NCBI RefSeq assembly: GCF_000384315.1
Contig: NZ_ARVW01000001.1
Coordinates: 7,361,001-7,425,000 of the forward strand
DNA length: 64,000 bases
Direction: 5' to 3'
Origin: Amycolatopsis nigrescens CSC17Ta-90
GTDB taxonomy: Bacteria; Actinomycetota; Actinomycetes; Mycobacteriales; Pseudonocardiaceae
Below, piece after piece: positions 46,347-54,176 of this stretch. Each line of letters begins with the position of its first letter. Within the stretch, counting starts at the first letter, position 1. The translations under genes were made by a program, and so were the position numbers. The notes under the pieces were generated by a model. The model worked only from the letters and a program-made list of their open reading frames with translations. It made no database searches and was not told the origin of the DNA.

Positions 46347-46408
46347 AAGTTACCAACCGCTTAGTATGTGGTCAATGTCTCATCCCGATAGATACCGACC
46401 GGTTGGTA
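46347..46408 (-). promoter_or_regulatory. Promoter and palindromic operator of the MFS operon
   Basis: On the minus strand TTGACC (46370-46375) and TAACTT (46347-46352) are spaced by 17 bases. TACCGACCGGTTGGTA (46393-46408) is a near-perfect 16-bp palindrome just upstream of the -35, and a half copy TACCAACCG (46351-46359) overlaps the -10. The same palindrome occurs before the APH-acyl-CoA dehydrogenase operon at 57622. Confidence 0.65.
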
Positions 46409-46455
46409 TGCCAGGCTGGCCGCAGCCGGACCAGTGGAGGTGATTCGGTGAGCCG

Positions 46456-47088
46456 TCAGGACGGGGACGCGCCGAGCATCCGCAGCACCAGGTCCGCGTA
46501 CTCGCGGCCGAGTGCCCTCGGTGTCTTCCGCATCCGGTCGCTGTACCAGCGGGCCACGTCCACCCCGAGCGAGAGCACCGCGCGGGCCGCCGTCTTCGGC
46601 TCGCCGACCACGAAGTCCCCGTTCTCGCTGCCTTCCACGATCAGCTCGCGGACCAGCTGCTCGATCCGCCGGCGCAGCTCGGCGACGATCTCGTACTCGT
46701 GGTCCGGCAGCGCCTGCAGCTCGTACTGCACGACCCTGGCCACGGTGTGCCGGCGGGCGTGCCAGGCCACGAAGTCCTCGACCAGCTTGGCCATCCGCTC
46801 CGGCGGCGGGCCCTTGCGCGCGGCCACCGCCTCCACCAGTGCGAGCGTCTGCTCGTGCCCGTACTTGCTGATCGCGAACAGCAGCGCGGCCTTGGAGGGG
46901 AAATGCACGTAGAGCGCGGCCGGGCTCATCCCGGCGCCGCCCGCGATGTCCCGGGTGGTGGTCGCGTGGTAGCCGCGCTTGGCGAAGGACTCGACGCCGG
47001 CCAGCATCAGCCGCCGGGCGGCCTCGGGTTGCACGTCCGGCCACAGTTCCGCGGACAACGACATGGTCATGGCGGAATCCTGCCCCAT
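46456..47088 (-). CDS. TetR-family regulator
   Basis: A 210-residue TetR regulator with HTH TTTRDIAGGAGMSPAALYVHFPSKAALLFAISKYG and a long helical ligand domain. This sequence type (ALYVHFPSKAALLFAIS) resembles KstR/FadR-like regulators of acyl-CoA catabolism. ATG 47088 is the furthest upstream good start; 47070 and 47064 are alternatives. It is divergent from an SDR-SDR-carboxyltransferase operon, with palindrome TAAGCGAGCGCTTA between the two, the classic place for an autoregulatory operator. Confidence 0.85.
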   Translation of the reverse strand: MGQDSAMTMSLSAELWPDVQPEAARRLMLAGVESFAKRGYHATTTRDIAGGAGMSPAALYVHFPSKAALLFAISKYGHEQTLALVEAVAARKGPPPERMAKLVEDFVAWHARRHTVARVVQYELQALPDHEYEIVAELRRRIEQLVRELIVEGSENGDFVVGEPKTAARAVLSLGVDVARWYSDRMRKTPRALGREYADLVLRMLGASPS

Positions 47089-47157
47089 CTCTCGTGCTGC
47101 CGGTGCGGGCCGCTGTCCCGCGGTGCCCTTGACACCGGTGGCCGCGCCTTCCCATTG

Positions 47158-47171
47158 TAAGCGAGCGCTTA
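47158..47171. promoter_or_regulatory. Palindromic operator between TetR and SDR operon
   Basis: TAAGCGAGCGCTTA is a 14-bp palindrome with a mismatched centre pair. It lies between the divergent TetR gene and the SDR operon. A nearly identical site, TAAGCAAGCGCTTA, lies at 58941 upstream of the fabG-like gene. Confidence 0.6.
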
Positions 47172-47220
47172 GTCGTACGGTCGCATTGTTCGTCAACCAG
47201 CACAGAGGAGAACCGCCGCC

Positions 47221-47973
47221 GTGAACTCGTTCAAGGACCGCGTCGCACTGGTCACCGGCGCGAGCAGGGGCATCGGCCTCGGCATCGCGAAGGAACTGGT
47301 CCAGCGGGGCGCGAAGGTGTGCATCACCGCACGCAAGCCCGAACCGCTGGCCGAGGCCGTCGCCGAGCTGGGCGGGCCGGAAGTCGCGCTGGCGGTGCCG
47401 GGCAAGGCGGACGACCCGGCGCACCAGCAGGACGCCGTGGCGAAGGCGGTGGACGCCTTCGGCCGGCTCGACATGCTGGTGAACAACACCGGGATCAACC
47501 CGGTGTTCGGCCCGACGCTGGACATCGAGCAGGAGGCGGCGGCGAAGATCCTCGCGGTGAACGTGCTCGCGCCACTGGCCTGGACCAGGGCCGCCCGCGA
47601 CGCCTGGATGGGCGAGCACGGCGGCTCGGTGGTGAACGTGGCCTCGATCGCGGGCCTGCACGCCTCGCCCGGCATCGGCATGTACGGGGTGAGCAAGGCC
47701 GCGCTGATCCGGCTCACCGTGGAGCTGGCCGCCGAGCTCGGGCCGGGTATCCGGCTGAACGCGGTCGCGCCGGCCGTGGTGAAGACCAAGTTCGCCACCG
47801 CGCTGTACGAAGGTCGCGAGGAAGAGGTTTCCGCCGCGTACCCGATGAAACGGCTCGGTGTGCCCGCGGACATCGCCAGTGCGGTCGCCTTCCTGCTCTC
47901 CGAAGAGGCGAGCTGGATCACCGGCCAGACCCTGGTGCTGGACGGCGGCGTCACCCTGGTCGGTGGCCTGTGA
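47221..47973 (+). CDS. SDR oxidoreductase (FabG-like)
   Basis: A 250-residue classical short-chain dehydrogenase. VTGASRGIGLGIAKEL is the NAD(P)-binding loop, NNTGINPVFG the NNAG-like strand, SIAGLHASPGIGMYGVSKAAL carries Ser and the YxxxK pair, and the C-terminal SWITGQTLVLDGGVTL closes the fold. The residue after strand 2 (TARKPEP) suggests NADP preference. GTG 47221 follows AGAGGAGA. The next gene overlaps its stop (GTGA). Role in oxidising a hydroxyacyl-CoA or alcohol intermediate is inferred from the carboxyltransferase downstream. Confidence 0.87.
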   Translation: MNSFKDRVALVTGASRGIGLGIAKELVQRGAKVCITARKPEPLAEAVAELGGPEVALAVPGKADDPAHQQDAVAKAVDAFGRLDMLVNNTGINPVFGPTLDIEQEAAAKILAVNVLAPLAWTRAARDAWMGEHGGSVVNVASIAGLHASPGIGMYGVSKAALIRLTVELAAELGPGIRLNAVAPAVVKTKFATALYEGREEEVSAAYPMKRLGVPADIASAVAFLLSEEASWITGQTLVLDGGVTLVGGL

Positions 47974-48755
47974 GCGCCGGGCTGAAGGATGCCGGGATCG
48001 TCGTCACCGGTGGCGGCGGCGGGATCGGCGCGGCACTGGCCCGCCGGTTCGTCGCCGAAGGAGCCCGTGTGGTGGTGGCGGACCTGGACGGCGATGCGGC
48101 CACCGCGGTGGCTGGGGAGATCGGCGGAGTGGCCTTCGCCGGGGACGTCGCCACCGAGGACGGGCTGGCGCGGCTGCTGGCGCGCTCGCGCGAGGAGTTG
48201 GGCACGATCGACGTGTTCTGCGCCAACGCCGGGATCGCGCCGCACGGCGGGCCGGAGACCCCGGAGGACGTCTGGGCGCAGGCATGGGACGTCAACGTGA
48301 TGGCCCATGTGCGGGCGGCCAAGGCGCTGCTGCCGGACTGGCTGGCGGCGGGCCGCGGGCACTTCGTCGCCACCGTCTCCGCGGCCGGGCTGCTCACCAG
48401 CCTCGGCTCGGCGCCGTACTCGGTCACCAAGCACGGCGCGCTGGCCTTCGCCGAATGGCTGAGCGCGACCTACCGGCACCGCGGGATCACCGTGCAGGCG
48501 ATCTGCCCGCAGGGCGTGCGGACCAGGATGCTCGCGGACGCGGGCGAGGCGGGCGAGCTGATCATGGGCGCGTCCGCGATCGAGCCGGAGCAGGTGGCCG
48601 ACGAGCTGCTGCGCGCGATCGAGGAGCGGCGCTTCCTGGTGCTGCCGCATCCCGAGGTGGCCGGTTACTACGAGGCCCGCGCCACCCAGACCGACCGCTG
48701 GCTTGGCGGGATGAACAAGCTCCAGCGCAAGGTGGAGCAGTCGCTCGGTGAGTGA
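47970..48755 (+). CDS. SDR oxidoreductase, second in operon
   Basis: A 261-residue SDR. VTGGGGGIGAALARRFVAEGARVVVADLDGD gives the Rossmann loop with Asp after strand 2, pointing to NAD. CANAGIAPHGGPE replaces the usual NNAG strand, and YSVTKHGALAFAEWL holds YxxxK. The C-terminus is longer than in FabG (YYEARATQTDRWLGGMNKLQRKV), as in acetoin/alcohol-type SDRs. GTG 47970 overlaps the preceding stop, and its own end overlaps the carboxyltransferase start by eight bases, so the three genes are translationally coupled. Confidence 0.86.
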   Translation: MSAGLKDAGIVVTGGGGGIGAALARRFVAEGARVVVADLDGDAATAVAGEIGGVAFAGDVATEDGLARLLARSREELGTIDVFCANAGIAPHGGPETPEDVWAQAWDVNVMAHVRAAKALLPDWLAAGRGHFVATVSAAGLLTSLGSAPYSVTKHGALAFAEWLSATYRHRGITVQAICPQGVRTRMLADAGEAGELIMGASAIEPEQVADELLRAIEERRFLVLPHPEVAGYYEARATQTDRWLGGMNKLQRKVEQSLGE

Positions 48756-50304
48756 GGACTGGCGGCAGGAGGTCGAGGAGATCGCGCGGCGGCGGGAGCT
48801 GGCCGCGCGGTTGGGCGGCCAGCGGAAGGTCGACAGGCAGCACGCGGCGGGCAGGCTCACCGTGCGCGAGCGGATCGAGGCGCTGGTCGACGCGGGCAGT
48901 TTCGACGAGGTCGGCGCGCTGGCCGGGCTCGCCGTGCACGACGAGGACGGCAGGGTCGCCGAGTTCACTCCGGCCAACTTCGTGGTCGGCACGGCACGGC
49001 TGGACGGCAGGCGGATCGCGGTCGGCGGGGATGACTTCACCGTGCGCGGCGGCGCCGCCGACGCCGGGATCATGGAGAAGCAGGTCTACGCCGAACGTCT
49101 CGCCAACGAGCTCGGCATGCCGCTGGTCCGGCTGATCGAGGGCACCGGTGGCGGCGGCAGCGTGAAAATGCTGGAGCAGCACGGTTTCAGCTATGTGCCG
49201 GCCAACCCGGGCTGGGATCTGGTGGTGGACAACCTCTCCGCGGTGCCGGTGGTGGCCGCCTGCCTCGGCCCGGTGGCCGGGCTCGGCGCGGCCAGGGCGG
49301 TGATGGCCCATCTGTGCGTACTCGTCGAGGGCGCCGGGCAGCTGTTCGTGGCGGGGCCGCCGCTGGTCAAGCACGCGACAGGGGAGGACCTGACCAAGGA
49401 GGAGCTCGGCGGCGCCGGCGTGCACCGGCGCAGCGGTGCGGTGGACCGGCTGGCCGGCAGCGAGGCCGAGGCGTTCGAGCTGATCCGTGCCTTCCTCGGC
49501 TACCTTCCGTCCACTGTGGACGAGCTACCGCCGGTGACGGCGTCGGACGACGATCCGGAGCGTCGTGCCGAGGCGCTGCTGTCGCTGGTGCCGCGGAACC
49601 GGCGTCGTCCGTACCAGCTGCGGCCGTTGCTGGACGGGGTTTTCGACGCGGGCTCGGTGTTCGACTACGCGGGTTACGGCGGTTCCGCCTACACGGGACT
49701 GGCGCGTTTGGACGGTCACCCGGTCGGCGTGCTGGCCACGGACCCCTACCGCGGCGCGACGCTGACCGCCGACGGGGCGGACGCGATCACCCGGCTGGTG
49801 GACCTCTGCGAGACCTTCCACCTGCCGGTGGTCAGCCTGACCGACCAGGCCGGCATGGTGATCGGACTGGCGGGGGAGAAGCGCGGCTCGATCCGGCACG
49901 GCGCTCGCGCGATCACCGCCGTCTACCAGGCACGGGTGCCGGCGGCCGAGGTGATCGTCCGCCGGGTGTTCGGGGTCGGCGGCGCGGGCATCACCAACCG
50001 GCACCGGCTGGTCCGGCGGTGGGCGTGGCCGTCCGGCGACTGGGGCTCGTTGCCGGTCGAAGGCGGGATCGAGGCGGCCTACCGGGCGGAAATCGAAGCG
50101 TCGCCGAACCCGGCGGAGCACATCGAGGCGATCCGCGAACGGCTGGACCGGGTCCGCTCGCCGTTCCGGACCGCGGAGAAGTTCCTCGTCGAGGACATCA
50201 TCGACCCCCGCGAAACCCGCCGGCGCCTGTGCGAATGGGTGCACGACGCCTACCGCGTGCTGCCGAAACTGCTCGGCCGCCCTTCCTTCGGCACCAGGCC
50301 CTGA
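48748..50304 (+). CDS. Acyl-CoA carboxyltransferase-type protein
   Basis: A 518-residue carboxyltransferase with N- and C-terminal crotonase-like halves. N-half: IGGDDFTVRGGAADAGIM-type loop and RLIEGTGGGGSVK; C-half: LTDQAGMVIGLAGEKRGSIRHGARAI and GVGGAGITNRHRLVRRWAWPSGDWGSLPVEGGI. The family is the beta subunit of acyl-CoA carboxylases, but no biotin carboxylase is adjacent, so it either uses a subunit from elsewhere or acts as a decarboxylase or other CT-fold enzyme. The C-half loop differs from the standard SxGAGxYGM-type motif. GTG 48748 overlaps the SDR gene. Confidence 0.83.
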   Translation: MSEDWRQEVEEIARRRELAARLGGQRKVDRQHAAGRLTVRERIEALVDAGSFDEVGALAGLAVHDEDGRVAEFTPANFVVGTARLDGRRIAVGGDDFTVRGGAADAGIMEKQVYAERLANELGMPLVRLIEGTGGGGSVKMLEQHGFSYVPANPGWDLVVDNLSAVPVVAACLGPVAGLGAARAVMAHLCVLVEGAGQLFVAGPPLVKHATGEDLTKEELGGAGVHRRSGAVDRLAGSEAEAFELIRAFLGYLPSTVDELPPVTASDDDPERRAEALLSLVPRNRRRPYQLRPLLDGVFDAGSVFDYAGYGGSAYTGLARLDGHPVGVLATDPYRGATLTADGADAITRLVDLCETFHLPVVSLTDQAGMVIGLAGEKRGSIRHGARAITAVYQARVPAAEVIVRRVFGVGGAGITNRHRLVRRWAWPSGDWGSLPVEGGIEAAYRAEIEASPNPAEHIEAIRERLDRVRSPFRTAEKFLVEDIIDPRETRRRLCEWVHDAYRVLPKLLGRPSFGTRP

Positions 50305-50425
50305 CTGCTACTGGGAGTGGCGACTCTGGTACAAAAAGTCACCGTACGGCCCAGTTGAGGGGTGCTCGGGGTTCCTCTCGGTACGCTGGTCGATCGGGGT
50401 GGCGATGCACGAGGAGGGCGGGCGC

Positions 50426-51034
50426 ATGACGGAAGCTGGTACGGACAAAGCGGTCCCGGAGCCGGAGGACTCGGTGCCGCGGCGGCTGCTGTCGGTCGCC
50501 ACGAAGCTGTTCGCCGACAAGGGTTTCGACCGCACCTCCGTGCAGGAGATCGTGGTCGCCGCCGGGGTCACCAAGGGGGCGATGTACCACTACTTCGACT
50601 CCAAGGACGATCTGCTCTCCGAGATCTACGGCCGCGTGCTGCGGGCGCAGACCGAGCAGCTGGAGCGGGTGGCGGACGGCACCGCCCCGCTGCGGGATCG
50701 GCTGCGCACCGCCGCCGCCGATGTGGTGGTCAGCAGTATCGCCAACCTGGACGACACCAAGATCTTCATGCGGTCGATGCACCAGCTCACCCCGGAGAAG
50801 CAGAAGGCCGTGCGGGCCGAGCGCCGCCGTTACCACGAGCGGTTCCGCGCGCTGGTCGAGGAAGGCCAGCGGTCCGGGGAGTTCCGCGCGGACCAGCCCG
50901 CCGAACTGGTGGTGGACTTTTTCTTCGGCTCGGTGCACCACCTGGGTTTCTGGTACCGGAGCACGGGCGCGCTGACCGCGCGCGAGGTGGCCGACCACTT
51001 CGCCGACCTCCTCCTCAACTCCCTTCGCCCCTGA
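50426..51034 (+). CDS. TetR-family regulator
   Basis: A 202-residue TetR regulator: VPRRLLSVATKLFADKGFDRTSVQEIVVAAGVTKGAMYHYFDSKDDLLSEIYGRVLR is the HTH domain, followed by a helical domain resembling TetR_C_33/FadR-like ligand domains. ATG 50426 has GAGGAGGGCGGGC directly upstream; GTG 50399 is in frame but unsupported. It stands 121 bases after the carboxyltransferase and may regulate that operon or the nearby fatty-acid genes. Its 3' end enters a hairpin shared with a convergent TetR gene. Confidence 0.86.
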   Translation: MTEAGTDKAVPEPEDSVPRRLLSVATKLFADKGFDRTSVQEIVVAAGVTKGAMYHYFDSKDDLLSEIYGRVLRAQTEQLERVADGTAPLRDRLRTAAADVVVSSIANLDDTKIFMRSMHQLTPEKQKAVRAERRRYHERFRALVEEGQRSGEFRADQPAELVVDFFFGSVHHLGFWYRSTGALTAREVADHFADLLLNSLRP

Positions 51035-51070
51035 CCAAAGGGCAAATAGCCGGCTTTTTGCCCTTTGGTC
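51033..51070. terminator. Hairpin between convergent TetR genes
   Basis: GACCAAAGGGCAAA (51033-51046) and its exact complement (51057-51070) enclose ten bases. The left arm includes the stop codon of the plus-strand TetR gene, and the right arm ends six bases before the minus-strand stop. T-rich on the right side, so a conventional terminator is plausible. Confidence 0.7.
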
Positions 51071-51076
51071 GCAGCG

Positions 51077-51697
51077 TCAGCCGGTGGTGGGATCCAGGCC
51101 GCGCAGCACCGCGGCCAGGCCCCGGCGGAAACTCTCGGCGTCGCCGAGGCGCCGGGCGGCGGTGGCGGTTTCGGAGAGCAGCGGGAAGTCCTCTGGGGAG
51201 AGCGCGGCCAGGGTGGCCGTGCCCGCGCCGGACAGCGGGCCGAGCAGTTCGGCCTGCAGCGAGCCGAACAGGTAGCTCAGCACGGTCCGGAACGCGATCA
51301 CCCTGTTCCTGCCGGTGAAACCCGCTTCGGTCAGCACGCCTAGCACCGACTCGGTCCAGTGCCAGGACGCGGCGGACCGGTCGCGGTGGGCCATCAGCAG
51401 CGGCGCCAGCTGGGGGTGTGCGCCCGCCACGTCGCGCATCCGTTCCACCAGCGCCGTCACCCGCTTCGGCCATGGCCCGCGGCTGGGCGCGACGGTGTCG
51501 ACCTCGCCCAGCACCTTGTCGACGACCAGCGCTTCGAGCTGTTCGCGGTCTTCGACGTAGCGGTACAGCGACATCGTGCCCATGCCGAGCTCGACGGCGA
51601 CCGCGCGCATCGACAGCGCGGCGAGGCCGTCCCGGTCGATCACCGCGAGCGCGGCCGCGGCGATCCCGGCGTGGGTCAGTGAGCGAGGGCGAGGCAT
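51077..51697 (-). CDS. TetR-family regulator divergent from peroxiredoxin-like gene
   Basis: A 206-residue TetR regulator. The HTH (AAALAVIDRDGLAALSMRAVAVELGMGTMSLYRYVEDREQLEALVVDKVLGEVD) is of the TetR_C_1 branch, like tetracycline-type repressors that control one divergent target. The ligand domain (about 80-206) contains His and Trp-rich HWTESVLGVL. It is divergent from the AhpC/TSA-like gene at 51773; the 75 bases between starts hold two copies of GCGTACAGCG. Autoregulation and control of the peroxiredoxin-like gene are expected. Confidence 0.87.
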   Translation of the reverse strand: MPRPRSLTHAGIAAAALAVIDRDGLAALSMRAVAVELGMGTMSLYRYVEDREQLEALVVDKVLGEVDTVAPSRGPWPKRVTALVERMRDVAGAHPQLAPLLMAHRDRSAASWHWTESVLGVLTEAGFTGRNRVIAFRTVLSYLFGSLQAELLGPLSGAGTATLAALSPEDFPLLSETATAARRLGDAESFRRGLAAVLRGLDPTTG

Positions 51698-51707
51698 GGC
51701 CTTGACA

Positions 51708-51751
51708 GCGTACAGCGTGCGCGCATAACTTCGTAAGCGTACAGCGCACGC
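51708..51751. promoter_or_regulatory. Tandem operator repeats GCGTACAGCG
   Basis: GCGTACAGCGTGCGC (51708-51722) and GCGTACAGCGCACGC (51737-51751) lie 29 bases apart, about three helical turns. The second is palindromic at its ends (GCGT-n7-ACGC). TAAAAT (51753-51758) is a likely -10 for the plus-strand gene. Probable binding sites of the adjacent TetR protein. Confidence 0.55.
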
Positions 51752-51772
51752 CTAAAATGACGAGGTGAATCC

Positions 51773-52327
51773 GTGCCAGGGAAGAGAACCGGCGACGTGG
51801 TGTCCACACGCGAACTCGAAACGGTGTCCGGCGGACCGGTCGAGGTGCCCCACCAGGACCGGCTGGTGCACCTGCAGTTCCGGCGGTTCGCCGGCTGCCC
51901 GGTGTGCAACCTCCACCTGCGCTCGATCGTGCGACGGCACGACGAGATCGAGGCTGCGGGTGTCACCGAGGTGGTGCTGTTCCACTCACCCGCCGACGAA
52001 CTCCGCGAGCACGTCAGCGAGCTGCCCTTCGCGGTGGTCGCCGATCCGGGCAAGCGGCTCTACACCGAGTTCGGCGTCGAGTCGGCCCGCCGCTCGCTGC
52101 TGGACCCGCGCGCCTGGCCGCACATCCTGCGTGCGGTGGCGACCTCCGTGCCCGCGATGATCGCCAAGCGCATCCCGTCGCCAGCGCCAAGCCCGGACGG
52201 CGGGCGACTGGGGCTGCCCGCGGACTTCCTGATCGCCCCGGACGGCCGCGTGCGCGCCGTGAAGTACGGGGAGCACGTCTACGACCAGTGGTCCGTGGAC
52301 GAACTGCTGGAACTGGCCCGCGCGTAG
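51773..52327 (+). CDS. AhpC/TSA-like peroxiredoxin family protein
   Basis: A 184-residue thioredoxin-fold protein. FRRFAGCPVCNLHLRSIVRRHDEIEAAGVTEV has CxxC at Cys42 and Cys45, typical of the peroxiredoxin-like family 2 (SelL/PRXL2-like). LPFAVVADPGKRLYTEFGVE follows as in AhpC proteins, and GRLGLPADFLIAPDGRVRAVKYGEHVYDQW ends the fold. GTG 51773 follows GAGGTG. The enzyme probably reduces peroxides or disulfides in the cytosol. Divergent TetR control suggests induction by an electrophile or antibiotic rather than by OxyR. Confidence 0.82.
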   Translation: MPGKRTGDVVSTRELETVSGGPVEVPHQDRLVHLQFRRFAGCPVCNLHLRSIVRRHDEIEAAGVTEVVLFHSPADELREHVSELPFAVVADPGKRLYTEFGVESARRSLLDPRAWPHILRAVATSVPAMIAKRIPSPAPSPDGGRLGLPADFLIAPDGRVRAVKYGEHVYDQWSVDELLELARA

Positions 52328-52392
52328 GTGCGTTTCGGGACCCGTCCCGGCCCGGAGGCGCTAGCGTCGCCGTGACGAAGGAAGGGGCGAAC

Positions 52393-52953
52393 ATGCGACG
52401 GGTTCACCACGCGATGCTGGCCGGGGTCGCCGGAATGCTGCTCGCCTCCTGCGGGAGCGAGCCGCCGCCGCAGAGCCCGCCGCCCGCTCCGTCTTCATCG
52501 TCATCGTCATCGCCATCGTCTACGCCGAGCCCGGAGCCGACGCCGGAACTGATGCCCGAGGCGGCGGAGGCGTACCGGGCCGCCGCGGAGCAGTACCCGG
52601 ACGTGGACGGGAACCTGGACCGGTGCACCCTGGAGACTCCGCTCACCGACAAGGCCTGCGGCTCGGCGCTCAAGGCGGCCTCGAAGGTCGCCGCCGGCAC
52701 CGCGGAGCGGCTGCGCGCGATGGACGAGTTGCGCCACGGCGCCGTCATCTCCGCGGCCGACCAGGTCGATGCCGACTTTTCCCAGGTGGGGCAGTCGATT
52801 CCGTGCTACGGCCTGAGCTCGGCGCAGCCGCCACCGCCGCCGCTGCGCGCCGAGGCGCAGAGCATCTGCGCGGAGGCCGCCGCCATCACCAAGACCGAAT
52901 GGAACCTGTTCCGTTCGCAGGTCGAGATCGCCAGCGGCGCCGACCTCGGATAA
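52393..52953 (+). CDS. Putative lipoprotein, unknown function
   Basis: A 186-residue exported protein with a lipobox LLASC at residues 16-20 (Cys20 as lipidation site) after a short basic hydrophobic signal. A Ser/Pro-rich linker (about 24-52) follows, encoded partly by repeated TCATCG. The mature domain (53-186) is mostly helical, with two cysteine pairs (RCTLETPLTDKAC and IPCYGL with SICAEA). I do not recognise the family. ATG 52393 follows GAAGGGGCGA. It would be anchored to the outer face of the membrane. It is not obviously linked to neighbours. Confidence 0.72.
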   Translation: MRRVHHAMLAGVAGMLLASCGSEPPPQSPPPAPSSSSSSSPSSTPSPEPTPELMPEAAEAYRAAAEQYPDVDGNLDRCTLETPLTDKACGSALKAASKVAAGTAERLRAMDELRHGAVISAADQVDADFSQVGQSIPCYGLSSAQPPPPPLRAEAQSICAEAAAITKTEWNLFRSQVEIASGADLG

Positions 52954-52966
52954 CCGCTGGTCCGTG

Positions 52967-53037
52967 GTCGTGAGTGGAAAGTGTTAGCCCGGGTGCGGGT
53001 GTCCCGCATGACGCCGGGAACACTTTCCACTCACGAC
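52967..53037. terminator. Long inverted repeat between convergent genes
   Basis: Arms GTCGTGAGTGGAAAGTGTT (52967-52985) and complement (53019-53037), 19 bp, enclose 33 bases that form inner stems (GCGGG/CCCGC). It sits between the lipoprotein and acyl-CoA dehydrogenase stops. The GTGAGTGGAAA arm word is shared with the hairpin at 22218. Confidence 0.75.
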
Positions 53038-53042
53038 GTCAG

Positions 53043-54176
53043 TCAGGCGGGGAGATCGATCAGCCTGGCCAGTGCGGCGCGGTGGCGGCCTGGGGTGCCG
53101 AGGGCGATCTCGTCGGCCTTGGCGCGCTTGAGATAAAGATGCGCGGGGTGTTCCCAGGTCATCCCGATACCGCCGTGCAGTTGGATGGCCTCTTCGGCGG
53201 TGTGCACCGCGATGCCGGAGCACGACGCCTGCGCGATGGCCACCGCCACCGCGGTGTCCTCGCTGCCGGTCGCCAGCGCGTCCGCCGCGTACCGGGCGGC
53301 CGCCCGCGCGGAGACCAGGTCGAGGTAGAGCTCGGCCAGCCGGTGCTTGAGCGCCTGGAACGAGCCGACCGGGCGGCCGAACTGGTAGCGCTCCTTGACG
53401 TAGCGCACCGTTTCGTCCAGGCACCACTGCGCCACGCCGAGCTGTTCGGACGCGAGCAGCCCGGCGCCGACGGTGAGCGCGTGCCGGACCGCGGCCGCCG
53501 CGTGCTCCGGGCCGGCCACCAGCCGCGCCGGCGCACTCGCCAGCGTCACGTCGGCGACCGGGCGGGTCAGGTCCAACGAGGTCACCCCGGTGACGGTCAC
53601 CCCGTTCGCACCCGCGTCCACCGCGTACAGCCCGGGACCGTCGGGCCCGACGGCGGGCACCAGCAGCAACTCGGCGACCGAGGCGTCGGCCACGGTGCCG
53701 GCCCGGCCGGTGAGCGTGCCGTCCGCCTCCGCCCGCACCGAACCCGGGAAGCTCGCACTGGGCAAAGTGGACAGTGGCACGGCCAGCGCGCCGAGCAGCG
53801 CGCCCGAGGCGAGCTTCGCCAGCGGTTCGGCCACCTCCGGCCGTGCCGTGTCCGCGCCGAGCAGTGCCGAGGTCGCCAGCACCGCACTGCCGAGGAACGG
53901 CACCGGCGCGAGGCTGCGGCCCAGCTCCTCCAGCACCACGGCGGTCTCCCTGGTGGACGCGCCCTGCCCGCCCAGTTCCTCGGGCACGTGCAGCCCGGCG
54001 GCACCGAGGTCGGCGGCCAGGGTGCGCCACAGCTTCAGGTCGTACGGTTCGTCGCTCTCCACCCTGGCCAGCACCTTGGCCGCGTCGGCCCGGTCGGCCA
54101 GCAGGTCGCGCACGCTCGCCCGGAGGTCCTGCTCGACCTCGGAGTACAGCAGGTCGGCATCCTTCTGCGCGTTCAT
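53043..54176 (-). CDS. Acyl-CoA dehydrogenase, possibly non-catalytic partner subunit
   Basis: A 377-residue acyl-CoA dehydrogenase. N-terminal region GLHVPEELGGQGASTRETAVVLEELGRSLAPVPFLGSAVL and C-terminal HTAEEAIQLHGGIGMTWEHPAHLYLKRAKADEIALG are recognisable. The middle lacks the usual xxTEPxxGSD flavin segment, having ASGALLGALAVPLSTLP instead. This is typical of one partner of the heteromeric alpha2beta2 dehydrogenases of actinobacteria. It overlaps the next dehydrogenase upstream (ATGA), its likely partner. CoA-ester substrate unknown. Confidence 0.85.
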   Translation of the reverse strand: MNAQKDADLLYSEVEQDLRASVRDLLADRADAAKVLARVESDEPYDLKLWRTLAADLGAAGLHVPEELGGQGASTRETAVVLEELGRSLAPVPFLGSAVLATSALLGADTARPEVAEPLAKLASGALLGALAVPLSTLPSASFPGSVRAEADGTLTGRAGTVADASVAELLLVPAVGPDGPGLYAVDAGANGVTVTGVTSLDLTRPVADVTLASAPARLVAGPEHAAAAVRHALTVGAGLLASEQLGVAQWCLDETVRYVKERYQFGRPVGSFQALKHRLAELYLDLVSARAAARYAADALATGSEDTAVAVAIAQASCSGIAVHTAEEAIQLHGGIGMTWEHPAHLYLKRAKADEIALGTPGRHRAALARLIDLPA

